Below are positions 10,939 through 21,150 of a DNA stretch of 64,000 nt, piece by piece. Each line of letters starts with the position of its first letter. The stretch's first letter is position 1. Under the pieces are notes generated by a model. That model made no database searches, was not told the origin of the DNA, and worked only from the letters and a program-made list of their open reading frames with translations. The translations under genes were made by a program, and so were the position numbers. This DNA comes from Ancistrus triradiatus (Eukaryota; Chordata; Actinopteri; Siluriformes; Loricariidae): contig JAJAGP010000014.1 of NCBI GenBank assembly GCA_025084515.1, positions 1,368,551-1,432,550 on the forward strand, read 5' to 3'.

Positions 10939-12429
10939 GTGAGACCCATTTATTTCTTATGCCTTCAGCCGGGGTGCCATTTACATTCAAATTGAACATG
11001 ATAGAGCTGGGATTTGAACTCGCAACCTTCTGATCAGTAGAGCAGAGCCTTATGATAACCATCCAAATGATAATTGGGGGGACAAAACCTATTTTGTTTA
11101 TATTTCCAGATTGATACATGGTGTAAAGAAAACAAATATGTCATAGCTGGTTACTACCAAGGCAACGAACGTATAAAGGATCCAAGGTGAGCTGGTAGAC
11201 TGTTTTGTCTTTTCGGCATCGCATAGAACACTCGTGGCATGCTGATGGTATTCCGTAGTGTTGCTCTGACATTTTAATCCCTGAATTTCTTTCCAGGCCA
11301 AATCAGGTTGCTGAAAAGGTCGCTGCGAGGATTTTAGAAAATTTCAGCGAAGCAGGTTTGATCATTGTAAGTCGTCACGTCTCTTAAGCGTAAAACCGAC
11401 GACATTAAAGCGAGGGCTGCTAATACATGTTTTGTTTACTGCTTAAGGTGGACAATAGCAGATTTACCATGGGATGCTTTCAGCCAGCCCTTTCCATCTA
11501 TGATCATCTTGATAATAAGTGGAAGTCCAGGGACCAAAGCATGTGAGTACCTTTTATGTAAAAGCAAATCCTGAAATAAAACAGCAGTGGGTTTATACTG
11601 CTGAGTTTTTGCAATATAAAAGTATATCTAATAACGCCATTATGACTATCGACCTGAAGGTCCAGGGTTCAATCCAGCACAACCAAGCAAGCCACTGTTA
11701 AGCCCTAGAGCAAGGCCCTTAACCCACAAATTGCTTGGATTGTTGTCTAATACGCTACCCATAAGCCAGTCGGTCACATCTAGTAGTGATACGAGGGGCA
11801 CTAACGGCTTAGTGATATGTCCTGGACATCCTGCCACGTTTCCTATCATAGCAGAGCTTGGCAGAGCTGGCATTTGTCAGCAAGGGTTTCCCCAAGAATG
11901 TCTCTGCCAGATTGGAACAATTTAACGGCAATCGAGCATTTATGGGACCAGCTGGGACGCCGGCTTCTTCAACCTACCAGTGTAAATCTACAACGTCTAT
12001 GGCCAAATGTGGTACATGGTACTGTACAGAACCAGTATGCCTCCATACCCAGCTGTATCTCATCTTGTATCCAGGCTAGAGGCGGCTCAACAGAGTAACT
12101 AGAGCCTCCTTTCAGCTTTTCCCAATAAACTTATTCTTTCACTCTGATATTAATATATAATCACTAATGTACATCAATGTTTCCTTCTTGGTGAGCCATT
12201 TCTTTTGTACTGTACATATCGTATATGGACTGTTTGAAGCTTGTATCAACATGACCAACAACATTTCAGAGACTCGTTCGAAGATTGGACGGAAGCTCAG
12301 AAGATCGCGTCGGCGTTGTTGGAGAACAGGTCCTACGAAAACCTCATAGACTTTGACAACCACCTGGACGATCTCAGGAACGACTGGACAAACCCCGAAA
12401 TCAACAAATCTGTCCTGCATCTATGCTAA
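10726..12429 (+). CDS. emc8: ER membrane protein complex subunit 8
   Basis: Five exons (10726-10938, 11110-11186, 11297-11366, 11448-11542, 12270-12429) join with GT-AG junctions and consistent phases (0, 2, 0, 2) into 615 nt, or 204 aa. Human EMC8 has 210 aa. EMC8 sits on the cytosolic side of the ER membrane complex, which inserts tail-anchored and multipass membrane proteins. It belongs to the EMC8/EMC9 family with an MPN-like fold but without the zinc-protease motif. Diagnostic pieces are LTTQAYCKMVLHAAKYPHCA, GLLVAEKQK, LFHGTLALAPMLEVAL, VIAGYYQ, PNQVAEKVA, and the tail DWTNPEINKSVLHLC. The start ATG has a perfect CCACC context. The gene is divergent from COX4I1, as expected. Intron 4 carries a SINE piece and a Tc1-like relic. 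Confidence 0.97.
10957..11046 (-). mobile_element. tRNA-derived SINE fragment in EMC8 intron 1
   Basis: Read on the minus strand, the stretch contains a pol III B-box-like GAGTTCAAATCCC preceded by CAGAAGGTTGC. This is the tRNA-related head of a fish SINE. Only part of the element is recognisable. Confidence 0.5.
11110..11186 (+). CDS. emc8: EMC8 exon 2
   Basis: After a tatttccag acceptor it encodes IDTWCKENKYVIAGYYQGNE and onward to IKDP, ending in phase 2 before gtgagc. Confidence 0.96.
11297..11366 (+). CDS. emc8: EMC8 exon 3
   Basis: After a tttccag acceptor it encodes PNQVAEKVAARILENFSEAG and LII, ending on a codon boundary at gtaagt. Confidence 0.96.
11448..11542 (+). CDS. emc8: EMC8 exon 4
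   Basis: It encodes VDNSRFTMGCFQPALSIYDH and then a variable stretch ending RDQS, in phase 2 at gtgagt. Confidence 0.95.
11643..11745 (+). mobile_element. tRNA-derived SINE fragment in EMC8 intron 4
   Basis: GGTCCAGGGTTCAATCC (B box) is followed by the SINE body GCCACTGTTAAGCCC and GAGCAAGGCCCTTAACCC. The latter motif recurs at 57,100 in a related element. Confidence 0.6.
11813..12140 (+). mobile_element. Tc1-like transposase 3' fragment in EMC8 intron 4
   Basis: The stretch resembles the C-terminal part of a Tc1-like transposase gene: CCTGGACATCCTGCCACGTT, then GAGCATTTATGGGACCAGCT and GGACGCCG. These correspond to the conserved ..EHLWDQLGRR.. region ahead of the element's end. No N-terminal part is present and no intact reading frame remains, so it is a dead copy. 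Confidence 0.65.
12270..12429 (+). CDS. emc8: EMC8 exon 5
   Basis: After acatttcag it encodes DSFEDWTEAQKIASALLENR, then VDFD-like FDNHLDDLRNDWTNPEINKS and VLHLC, ending TAA at 12427-12429. Confidence 0.97.
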
Positions 12430-12772
12430 AGCCGTCCGAGTGGCCTGTTTCACCTGACCAAGCCATCCACGCCAAAATGGGTTCCATCGTTACTGTATTC
12501 AGTCCCAGAGGAAAGAGTCTGTTCTGAGGGAAACGCTCAGAGATGAAATGATTTCTAGAGTAGCATGTTAGGATATCATGTGCCATGAAGGTTTTGGATC
12601 ATTCTGACCTTTTTTTTCCACAGTGAACAGTCCTACCACATTTCAACTTGTTTTGAAATCTGTTGAGTTTTCTACAGATAGGTCCAAGTTCTTTTGATTT
12701 GTTTAACCTGTTTGTTCCTGCTAAGTTACCATGGTCTCATAGAGATGACTAAAAACAGTCCGTCAGCGGTCT

Positions 12773-12778
12773 AATAAA
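12773..12778 (+). terminator. EMC8 polyadenylation signal AATAAA
   Basis: This AATAAA lies about 345 nt after the EMC8 stop codon. It would give a 3'UTR of ordinary length. Confidence 0.5.
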
Positions 12779-13213
12779 GGAGAGTTTCATTTCATAAGCA
12801 TTAATATATAATTCTTTTAATATATTCCGATAGGTGAAACCGAGTCTTATTGTAGAAAAGATTTATGCTCAACAAAAATTTCTGTGTTAAGGTTCATTTT
12901 GTGTTAAAACGGCATAGATTAGTAATATTATTGGCTGAGAGGAACAGATGTCATTTCTTTATTAATCTGGACTGATATCACTGTAATTAAAATGAGCTTT
13001 TGTAAAACTAAACATGGGAATAAAATGTTTTTATGCCTGTGTTGGCTGGTTTGTTTCTGGTCAAAGCAAGATCAATAATAATAATGAAAAATGGGTGGCG
13101 CAGCCATCTGAAACTAGCTCACCCTCACAGAGACCTGGGTTTGGTGGTGTGTTTGGTATGAAGTCTAATAAATCCCACAGTTTGCTAAATGAGGCATGTT
13201 ATTTTCCTTCTGA

Positions 13214-13266
<53 letters not shown>

Positions 13267-14240
13267 ATATATATATATTATAGATATATCTTATATATAT
13301 ATATCTATATATATATAAAAAATGCACATCTTTGGAGCTGAATATAGATAAGTGAAAACAGTTTTAGAATAGGCCTAAGACCAGGGAGCGGGAAAACAAT
13401 CTGAAGTCATGATGAAAAAATTATGCTGAAATGAACCTACTTAAAAACGTAATAACTTTTTTTTTTTTCAATTTCCTGACAATGAAAATAATGACAACCT
13501 AATCACCACATCAAAACAGGACCGGCTACAGCCAGATAGCACTGGTACATTTTGTTCCCGAAGGTAAGCGTGCAAACAACGTAAACATAGCCTCAAAGGA
13601 CTAACAATAGTCCTTAAGGTCCAATTAAGCAACTTAATGGTGCTCCTGTATAATTATTCCTCTAATTAAAGGCATAAAAGACAGACCCTTGAGGACATCA
13701 GTCAGGTGTTTGCACCTCAAAATTACCACACCACGAAAAAGTTTCATTTAATATGTTAAAAACTTTGAATATCAAGTTTGAAGCAAAACATTACTATAAA
13801 AAAATACCAATTACCTTCAGAAGTGTGACGTTCGAACGGCTAATGATCCTGAAGTATGGACCAGTTATTACAGACCTTTTTGAGTAAAAGTTAAACCTTA
13901 AAAAACCCAAACATACAAGAGAACGATAAACAAGATAAACAAATACTAATGGAAAATACAAACTGTCTTGGTTATCTATTCTTCACTGTGATCCAGCTGT
14001 TCTGTGATGGGTACGTTTTTTGACGACTGAATTGCATTAAAAACAGACGCCATTAACAAAGGTTTATAAAAAATATTCTTGCATTTTACAAGAAAGTAAA
14101 TACATGATCAAAAAACGAAATATGAAAGTGACAACTAAAATATAAACGAATGAATGTACAACTTTATTTAACATTCTATAAACTGTTTTTAATCACTTTA
14201 AAATGAAATGAAATTAAAATGGTCGTCTTTTTTCACCACA
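12779..14240. other. Intergenic stretch between EMC8 and GINS2
   Basis: It contains the AT microsatellite at 13214-13318 and otherwise AT-rich sequence with no credible exon. C16orf74, which lies between these genes in human, is not recognisable here. Confidence 0.5.
13214..13318. repeat. AT dinucleotide repeat with internal palindromes
   Basis: About 45 bp of uninterrupted AT alternation is followed by interrupted blocks (TATCTATATA, TTATAGATATAT). Together these can fold on themselves on either strand. Confidence 0.9.
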
Positions 14241-14408
14241 GCGGCGTTGCCCCCTACTGGTCAGAACCGGTTTGACTTGTTTTGTTCGGAACACGTGACA
14301 GCAGACGTCAGCCAACATGTCCGAATAATAGGCGGGAAAACAGAACACGTAGGTTGTGAGGATTTGTATTTAACGTCAGTAGCGTAAGACGTTGTGTTTT
14401 GGTAAAGG
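14241..14408 (+). promoter_or_regulatory. GINS2 promoter: CTCF-like, E-box and E2F sites
   Basis: Upstream of the GINS2 start I see a CTCF-like core at 14241-14260 (complement CCAGTAGGGGGC), an E-box CACGTG at 14292-14297 and an E2F-type GGCGGGAAAA at 14331-14340. An E2F site 70 bp before the start codon fits a gene switched on at the G1/S transition. All sites are predicted by motif only. Confidence 0.6.
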
Positions 14409-14498
14409 ATGGATCCTTCTGAAGTCGAGTTTCTGGCCGAGAAGGAAATGGTGAAAATTATTCCAAACTTCAGTCTTGATAAAATTTATTTGATCGGG
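14409..14498 (+). CDS. gins2: GINS2 exon 1
   Basis: This exon holds 30 codons from MDPSEVEF to YLIG, ending on a codon boundary at gtaagt. Confidence 0.97.
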
Positions 14499-16825
14499 GT
14501 AAGTAAGCAGTATGTTAGTATGTACAGGGATAACGTCCTGAATAACAAAACGTACTAAATAATATGTAAGAATACTGTATAGACTTAAGTGTTTATGTAC
14601 AGTAGTATTTACGTTCTGTAGCCTATTAAGTTCTAATGACAGTGTTACTGCTTATTCTATGCTATAGAACTGCTATTCCTGGTGTAAGTGTTCTGGACTA
14701 CACACAGTTATCAAGTATATTGGATAAAAAGTATTAGAACAGTGCTCTCAGGGGTTTTGGAGAGGCTATTCACTTGGATGTAAATGCTTTTAGGCACGAG
14801 GAAATGATATATGGAATAATACGTTGTCATTATGTGTTGTAATTATATATAAGCAATGGAACACGGGATAGGTGTGTTATCGATCATTAATCGCGATAAC
14901 ACACGACCACAGTGCATATAACAGAAAAAAGAAACTAAAAATAAATCAGGGATGCTTTAAGTTTCAGACTGACAGTACCTTCCGCCAAAAAGTAGGTCCA
15001 CAACAAATGAGTTGCTACTACGCAAAGGAAACGTTAGTTTGAAATGCAAAGTACATATAAGTGAAGGACGAAATGAACACAATTCATTAAGAACTAACCA
15101 ACAGGATGTAGTTAATGATTCGTTTCGCCGTTATTTGTATACGTTTGTGTGCTCACAACTTGTTGCGTGAGCGGAGTGATACCATTTTGGTGTGAAAATG
15201 CCCTGCGTTATTACAAAACAGCGCTGACTAATATTTGGCAAGGATTTTGAGTGATTAGCATTGTATAGAATTTTTTCCATTTTACAGGGAGACCTGGGTC
15301 CTTTTAACCCTGGCTTGCCGGTGGAGGTTCCAGTGTGGCTGGCTCTGAATCTGAAGCAGAGACAGAAATGCAGAATAGTTCCCCCAGAATGGATGGATGC
15401 TGGTATGACTAACCTCTGTACACTTGGGCATTAGAGCCTGCAGGACGGGTCAATAAAAGCTCCCTGATACAGGAACTCAAGGGCTTTGTTCACATGCAGT
15501 CCAGTTTTGTGCTTATTTCCTTTTACACTTTGTATAGGTGTTGCTAAAACGTATGTTTTCTAGATAAGCTGGAGGAGATCAGGGAGCAGGAGAGAAGAGA
15601 GGACACCTTCACTCCCATTCCCAGCCCACATTACATGGAACTGACCAAGTTACTGCTGAACCAGTGAGCATTATTATTTTTTCTCAATTATTTTTCAGAG
15701 CTGTTGGTTTTTACATTTGTGCAGAATGCGTGATGGTTTTCTGTTTGTGCTTGACATGATTATCGAAACTCCTCCAGCTGTTACGGTCTACTGGAGGTCA
15801 GGCAGATGTGAGAGAAGAGCTGTGATGGTTTTATCTACCCTTTCTAAGGCTTGATAAAATCTAAAAGCTCTGTCTTTTGTCAGGCATTTCTTGGCACTCA
15901 GTTTCAGATGGCTAAGCCAGTGAATCTAATCACTTCGTCCACTGTAGAGACTGAGACTGGCCCAGTTCTCTATCAAGGTGCTGGAAAAGAAACTAGGCTC
16001 CTCAGGTGGTTCCCGAAGTACGCAACGGAAAGAATGCAATTTAAATGAACTAATCCGTGCAAATCCGTCTTGTAGTGCTGCAGACAACATCCCGAGAGCT
16101 GACGAAATCAGGACTCTGGTTAAAGACATCTGGGACACGCGCATCGCAAAACTGCGCCTGTCCGCCGACAGCTTCATCAGCCAACAGGAGGCTCATGCCA
16201 GGGTAAATCTAAAATAAAATCACCCTCGTACAGTTCGGTGCCTGCTAGATTTAAGAAAATATGCTAGTGAGTTTGGATATTGGTATAGGAAGAGAATACG
16301 GTTATGAGGTGGGACCTGTGTTCAGGGCGCCCCCCAGAGGCTCGATCAGATCGAGGCCAGGTCAACACCTCGAGCCGTGAGGACGTCATTCGATAGGTGG
16401 CGACACCCGCTGTCGGGGTTCTTATAAGGAGCGTAGCCTGCCATTGCATTGTAGGAGTGAAAACATTTTTTTCACTTTTTTATTCCCGTAGAAGAATATT
16501 TCAAAAGAATGTGTACTTGTGTAAAGATTTAAGTAAAAAGAAGCTTTAGTCTGCTGCACCTAATAGAATGTGGGCGTTTGGGAGCATGACGTATGCCCTC
16601 TGGTGTTCAAAAGATGCAACTGCATTTGACTAGTTACTAGGCTGCAAACCTCGCTTCAGAATAAGAGTTCCGGCCTTTTCTCTCTTCGCCGTGTAGCTGG
16701 ATAACCTCACGCTGATGGAGATCAACACCACGCGCAGTTTTCTTCTGGACTCGCTGAATTACATGTACAAACTGCGCTCTAACCTCCAGCCAGGCTCGGG
16801 CTCTGGAAAATCACTGGATTATTAA
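14409..16825 (+). CDS. gins2: GINS complex subunit 2 (PSF2)
   Basis: Five exons (14409-14498, 15288-15402, 15564-15663, 16076-16202, 16697-16825) splice into 561 nt, or 186 aa, against 185 in human. Junction phases are 0, 1, 2 and 0, all GT-AG. GINS2 is one of four GINS subunits that join MCM2-7 and CDC45 to form the CMG replicative helicase in the nucleus. Conserved segments visible in order are MDPSEVEFLAEKEMVKIIPN, GPFNPGLPVEVPVWLALNLK, PPEWMDADKL, FTPIPSPHYMELTKLLLN, ADEIRTLVKDIWDTRIAKLR, SADSFISQQEAHA and LDNLTLMEIN. The C-terminal tail after NLQP is short and divergent, as in other species. The promoter carries an E2F-like site. The start is the first ATG and matches the family N-terminus. 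Confidence 0.97.
14860..15240. mobile_element. Probable non-autonomous DNA transposon relic in GINS2 intron 1
   Basis: The segment starts near GGTGTGTTATCGATCATTAA and ends near TGCGTTATTACAAAACAGCG. It includes a 34-bp stretch at 14976-15009 that recurs, inverted, at 28440-28473 and 39053-39086. The shared blocks point to a dispersed element family. The class is not certain. Confidence 0.5.
15288..15402 (+). CDS. gins2: GINS2 exon 2
   Basis: After tttacag it encodes GDLGPFNPGLPVEVPVWLAL and onward to PPEWMDA, ending in phase 1 at gtatga. Confidence 0.97.
15564..15663 (+). CDS. gins2: GINS2 exon 3
   Basis: After ttttctag it encodes KLEEIREQERREDTFTPIPS and then HYMELTKLLLN, ending in phase 2 at gtgagc. 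Confidence 0.97.
16076..16202 (+). CDS. gins2: GINS2 exon 4
   Basis: After cgtcttgtag it encodes AADNIPRADEIRTLVKDIWD and continues to QQEAHAR, ending on a codon boundary at gtaaat. Confidence 0.97.
16310..16450. mobile_element. GC-rich insertion in GINS2 intron 4, possibly a solo LTR piece
   Basis: A GC-rich block contains GGCGACACCCGCTGTCGGGG followed by TTCTTATAAGGAGCG, a TATA-like arrangement reminiscent of an LTR promoter. It contrasts with the AT-rich intron. I could not see clear TG...CA ends or a target-site duplication, so the class is a guess. Confidence 0.3.
16579..16612. repeat. Dispersed repeat with CTCF-like core, copy A
   Basis: This 33-bp block reads GGGAGCATGACGTATGCCCT and onward through CTGGTGTTCAAAA. 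Its reverse complement recurs at 44878-44913 with one mismatch. It carries the complement of the core ACCAGAGGGC. Confidence 0.75.
16697..16825 (+). CDS. gins2: GINS2 exon 5
   Basis: It encodes LDNLTLMEINTTRSFLLDSL, then NYMYKLRSNLQP and a short tail ending LDY with TAA at 16823-16825. Confidence 0.96.
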   Translation: MDNLTLMEINTTRSFLLDSLNYMYKLRSNLQPGSGSGKSLDY

Positions 16826-17217
16826 GCTGGACAAGGACCAGTGACCTTCTGAGATGACTTCATCAGTGGGGAGGGCAAGAGACGTTCCTGGCTCTGAGCG
16901 ACACGATTAAATGTTTGCCTTCTGTCGGGATTTATATTGCTGCCTGGACATCCGCTCAGCACAGCCGGAAGAACTGCTCTCGGACGTTTAAGGATCGGTG
17001 GGTAAAACCTCGCTACGGTTAATACGCGTATGGGGCGGGATGACATTACCCCCTTTTCCATTTTAGGTACAAAAGTCCTGCTGTCGTTTTGCAGTTATTA
17101 TACCTTTAGGCGCTTGTCTGTCTATTAAAAATGCCATCGAAACCTGGGAATGCTCGCAGGCGCTCAGTATCTTCGTAAATCACGTCATTTGCAAGTTCCT
17201 ACTTTAGTTCACATAAA

Positions 17218-17223
17218 AATAAA
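17218..17223 (+). terminator. GINS2 polyadenylation signal AATAAA
   Basis: An AATAAA about 395 nt beyond the GINS2 stop. An ATTAAA at 17124-17129 is an alternative. Confidence 0.45.
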
Positions 17224-18347
17224 GACTAGAAAGTCCTTTTAGAAGAACAAAGGCTGTTGTAGCAGCAAACGCGTACTAATACTCATGTTTTTGATGTATT
17301 TTTTGGGGTGTCCACAAACGTTTGTCTATATGGCTGTTTTAATGCCAAGGACAGGACAGGTCTGCTCATATTAAGGCTGGTATATATAGTAGTAGGTCGT
17401 ATTTTTGGATTAACTCCTTTATGGCCACTAATGGCTCATTTGGACTGTTTGTATGACCAGGGATGATCATTTATCAGTTCGGTTATTTTTTCCCCGGACC
17501 CAGTTTTTCATTGAGATCGACATGTCATGTCACGCTTTCACCACCAGATGGCTCCAGAAATCAAATCTCTAGGAATTATTTTACGGATTTCAAACTACAG
17601 ATCAACGGCCCGCAAACGCGACTACAGATAGCAGCATGCACGACAGAGCACAACATTTTCCTTTCTTGTCGGTGTAACAGAGTAAGATCAGTCATTCCTT
17701 ATGTACACAGAACGCCCGGGCAGCGGATAGGTTAAGGAAACACCAAACTTACCAGCCTGTTAGGCTTCTTTGAATATAAAGTCCATCCTTTGCTCCCTTG
17801 CCAAATGCTGTGTTGTTACTTTTACAGGCAGACTCGGCTCCATTACTGCTCAGTTATTGCAAGTGTTCATGCATTTGACGTTGTCTAAGCCAAATTAGCA
17901 CGTTTATTTAGGAATAAATACACGGAGCGCCTTGGAGAAGGGGTTACAGGGGTATGGGCCAGCCCCCTTGGTGAGTATCGTAATCTGATTGGTCAGATAT
18001 CTTGTCAGTTCGTTAACAGACTGGTGTTACCGGACCCTTTAGATTATCATCAGTAGGGTCACGCGAACGCGTTCTAATGAGCCGTTTTGATTGGCGAAAT
18101 CTGTCATGTGCATAAAAACGAAATACGTGAGAAGCAATCACACCAATCAGGGTATAGCACACTTTGATTTATAAATTATAATTAATGACATGTAAAAAAA
18201 AAAAAAAAAGATTGGTGTACCAAACGTTATGCTTTTAATCTAGCCTAAATTTAGCTGATTAAGCAAGGAGACTTGTTAAAAAATGGCAACAGGACATTAT
18301 GGCCATAAATCATGGGACATTTGAAGGCAAGTATATTTGTACTCAAC

Positions 18348-18376
18348 ATTACTCCAATATTACTTATTGGAGTAAT
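18348..18376. repeat. Perfect 12-bp inverted repeat with 5-nt loop
   Basis: ATTACTCCAATA (18348-18359) and TATTGGAGTAAT (18365-18376) are exact complements around TTACT. Partial pairing extends beyond, so it may be the centre of a small foldback element. Confidence 0.8.
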
Positions 18377-18938
18377 ATTTTACCTTGAGTATCTTTAACT
18401 CAAGTACATGATTTGTTTACTTCGTCCACCAAACATTATTACTACTACTGTGTATGTCACCAAGGCTCTGAAACAGACTGCTCTGTGGGTAATGTAGTAG
18501 TAGGTCAAACCTTCAAATCTGATTTTCATGAACCGCAGCACAAAATCCCACAATAAATTATCCCTAAAACATGCACCTAAATCTTCAGGAAGCAAACTCT
18601 TCATTGTCCAGTGTTACTTGAGGAACCCAAAAGTGTTACGAGTACTACAAGAACAGACGAGGTGAGTTCGGTTCTGAAGCATTTTATTTTTTTTTGTCTG
18701 AAATTACAGCAATATATTCATAAATACCCTAATTACTACATTCAACAAAGAATATATTACATTACATTGAATTCAAATAAGTACATTTTTTTAAATCCTT
18801 AAAAACATGATTTCACAGCATCTAGACATCCTCCATTGGGTTCGGGGGGCTATTGCATGTGCGTGCGCGGGCCGGGCGAGTGAGTGAGAGAGAGGGCGTT
18901 TCCCTGTTTGTGGACAGGCAGTGGTAGCGCTCGCTGAA

Positions 18939-18964
18939 GCACACACACACACACACACACACAC
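18939..18964. repeat. CA microsatellite
   Basis: Thirteen uninterrupted CA units lie in the GINS2-GSE1 intergenic region. Confidence 0.9.
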
Positions 18965-19433
18965 CTATACGTACACCCATGCATGAGCGATGCTCTTTAG
19001 GGCCAGCCTTGGGTCTGTAAACATGGAGCCACCTCCAGAAGCAGCCCATCCTGTGGGCGCCTGGGCTAAAGACGAACCCGGTGAGGTGAGGGGCCTGATC
19101 GCTTCTACTAAACGCCAGCTATTTTAGAAAAATTAATATCAAATGTTCGTCAGTCCTGCCCGTGAGAGACTGATTCTTTAGACCCACTGGACTGTTGCAA
19201 GACAGACAGATACTTAAGTTAATGTGTAATAGGAACGTACCGTGTCCTGAAAATTTGGCTCATATAACATATCTGGTTAGCCTTACAAAAGGGTTAAAAC
19301 TAATTAGGTCATTCAGAACGCCATCTAATGCTTTTCCCGATCCCAAGCTCCCCATTCATTAGCTGCTTCATTAGCAGGACTTCAGATAGTTGGGTTTGAC
19401 TGTATGGACGACTTTTTCACAAGCCAACAAACT

Positions 19434-19566
19434 AGGGGTGTAACGATACACTCTGCTCATGATTCGATTTTGTTGTTTGTTTGTTTTTTCCTGAAGTGTT
19501 GATGCAAAACAATGCACCATTATAAAAACGTTGATCTCAACGACAGTTTGGCATCGTTACACCCTT
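19434..19566. mobile_element. hAT-type MITE
   Basis: The ends AGGGGTGTAACGATACAC and GCATCGTTACACCCTT are inverted repeats of the kind that bound small hAT-family elements in fish. The interior is only about 100 bp and non-coding. Confidence 0.65.
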
Positions 19567-20240
19567 AAAACAAACACAACTTCCGCATTTATGGCATCCG
19601 ACGTGAGGGAAAGAGGACAGAAATATTTACTGTGCAATCAAAGTAACAATGAAGTTCATGTTCTGGAATATAGTGGCAGAATTTATGACTGTACTGATAA
19701 GTATCACTGACTAACAGGCACTGGCGTTTGAAAGAAGCTTGGCAATAAGAATCACACCGATTACTGAAGGCTTTATTTAAATAGAATAAAAAGAAAAAGG
19801 TTTGCCTGTAAATATTTGACACAGAATTTGGTTCAGCTCTGGATTTCTGGTTCTACACAACGAGTAGCTATTAGAACTGGCATGACCTGGTGGCTTTATT
19901 GGTACCTTTGGCACAGAATTCTCTGATTAAGTGAGATGGAAGTCCATCGTATAGAGGACGAACGGGAGAAAGCTCTGCAATCTGGTGTCAGAAATAAAGG
20001 AGCTGGTTGAAACGAGCCCAAGGTGTGACCTGAAAACTTCACGTGTGAATGAAAAGCCCAGATTGACAAGGGTTCTGAGTAAAAGGGGTTCTTAGCACTG
20101 GTGTGTTCAGTGTGTGTGGCTAAAGCGAAGCGAGCTACCACTGCCTTTGGGGACTGATGCTACTGTTGAACACATTCACACACAAACACACTCGGACGCA
20201 CTCAGACACTCGCAGGAGGACGGCGCTGAGCTCGTCCTCC

Positions 20241-21012
20241 GTCCTTTATCCTGACCAGCAGCAATACAAACACTAAAAGCAAGGCTTCAGCTTAACACCC
20301 TAAAAAGCATGTGCATATTTAAAAAAAAAATGGCAGGCTTCTTTTTTTCCTCCAAAGAACAATTACTGTAAGTAATAAAAACATACAAAATTCTTGTTTT
20401 GTTTGTTTCATTTCCGTATTTACAATAAAAGGCTGCAGCACCTCTTTTTAAAAACTTTTTTTTCTCGAATAAAACATTTTCCTTTACTTTTTCACAAAAA
20501 AAATGTGCATTTCTTTTTAAAGTTCTTCCCTAGTTTGAAAGAAGTTCCTCGTTATAACACAGTACCTCCAGGTAGTTCTGGGTTTTCTTTGTCTCTTTAA
20601 GTGCATTTCCAGTCGAAAGCTCCTCGGATCTCCGGGGGAGATGGTCGGGGCCGCCACACGCCGATCTGAACCGACCGACCATTCGGTTTTGTTCGACGCA
20701 GACCTTCCTCACCTGAACCCATTTCATTTGGTAAAGCTGAGCTTTGGGCCGCTGCTCTGTACATCACGGTGTGTTTCGATGACGTCCGGCGGATCCAAGC
20801 TTAAGATCCAGGCTCGTTTGGCTGAGCGACGCCAGTCCGCCGCTCGCTGATTACGTGCTCGGCCATCGCGCGTCGGTCCTCGTCAGCGAGCCCCCGTGGG
20901 CACCATCTCTCCACGCAGGGGAGCCGGGAGCCTTCGCCCTCGCTCCGGAGGGCGGAGTCTGGGCTTTATAGGGGGAAGGGGGTGGAGGAAGTTCAGTGGT
21001 GCAGAGGGGATG
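20241..21012 (-). other. GSE1 3'UTR (extent approximate)
   Basis: This is the minus-strand sequence directly after the GSE1 stop codon. It begins GC-rich and becomes AU-rich with runs such as AAAAAGTTTTTAAAAAG. No reading frame continues. The true end is not fixed. AATAAA on the minus strand occurs at 19895-19900 and 19772-19777 and could mark longer forms. Confidence 0.5.
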
Positions 21013-21150
21013 TCACCTGGGAGGATAGCCCTTGAAGTGAGCCCTGCTCCAGGCCACATGTGGCAGGGTCAGGCACTTCCTGAAGTGCTCCAGCTCAGCC
21101 TGCATCTTTTCCCTCTCTGCGGCCAGCTTCTGCTTCTGAGCCATCAGCTC
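21013..21150 (-). CDS. gse1: GSE1 terminal coding exon
   Basis: It encodes ELMAQKQKLAAEREKMQAEL and EHFRKCLTLP, ending HFKGYPPR with TGA at 21013-21015. It closely matches the human C-terminus. Confidence 0.96.
   Translation of the reverse strand, partial: ELMAQKQKLAAEREKMQAELEHFRKCLTLPHVAWSRAHFKGYPPR

Larger units (their letters stand above)
17230..20240. other. Intergenic stretch between GINS2 and GSE1 3' ends
   Basis: The two genes converge here. It contains CCAAT-like motifs around 17,990-18,150, a perfect 12-bp inverted repeat (18348-18376), a CA repeat (18939-18964) and a hAT-type small element (19434-19566). No credible exon was found. The GSE1 3'UTR enters from the right. Confidence 0.5.

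Noticed and set aside
13214..13318. Very AT-rich palindromic tract as a possible replication origin or matrix attachment site
   Set aside because: It is an ordinary AT microsatellite. No other feature supports a special role.
19023..19088. ATG in good context followed by MEPPPEAAHPVGAWAKDEPG and a GTGAGG donor
   Set aside because: It looks like a first coding exon, but I found no second exon downstream on the plus strand and no matching protein. Kept only as a note.
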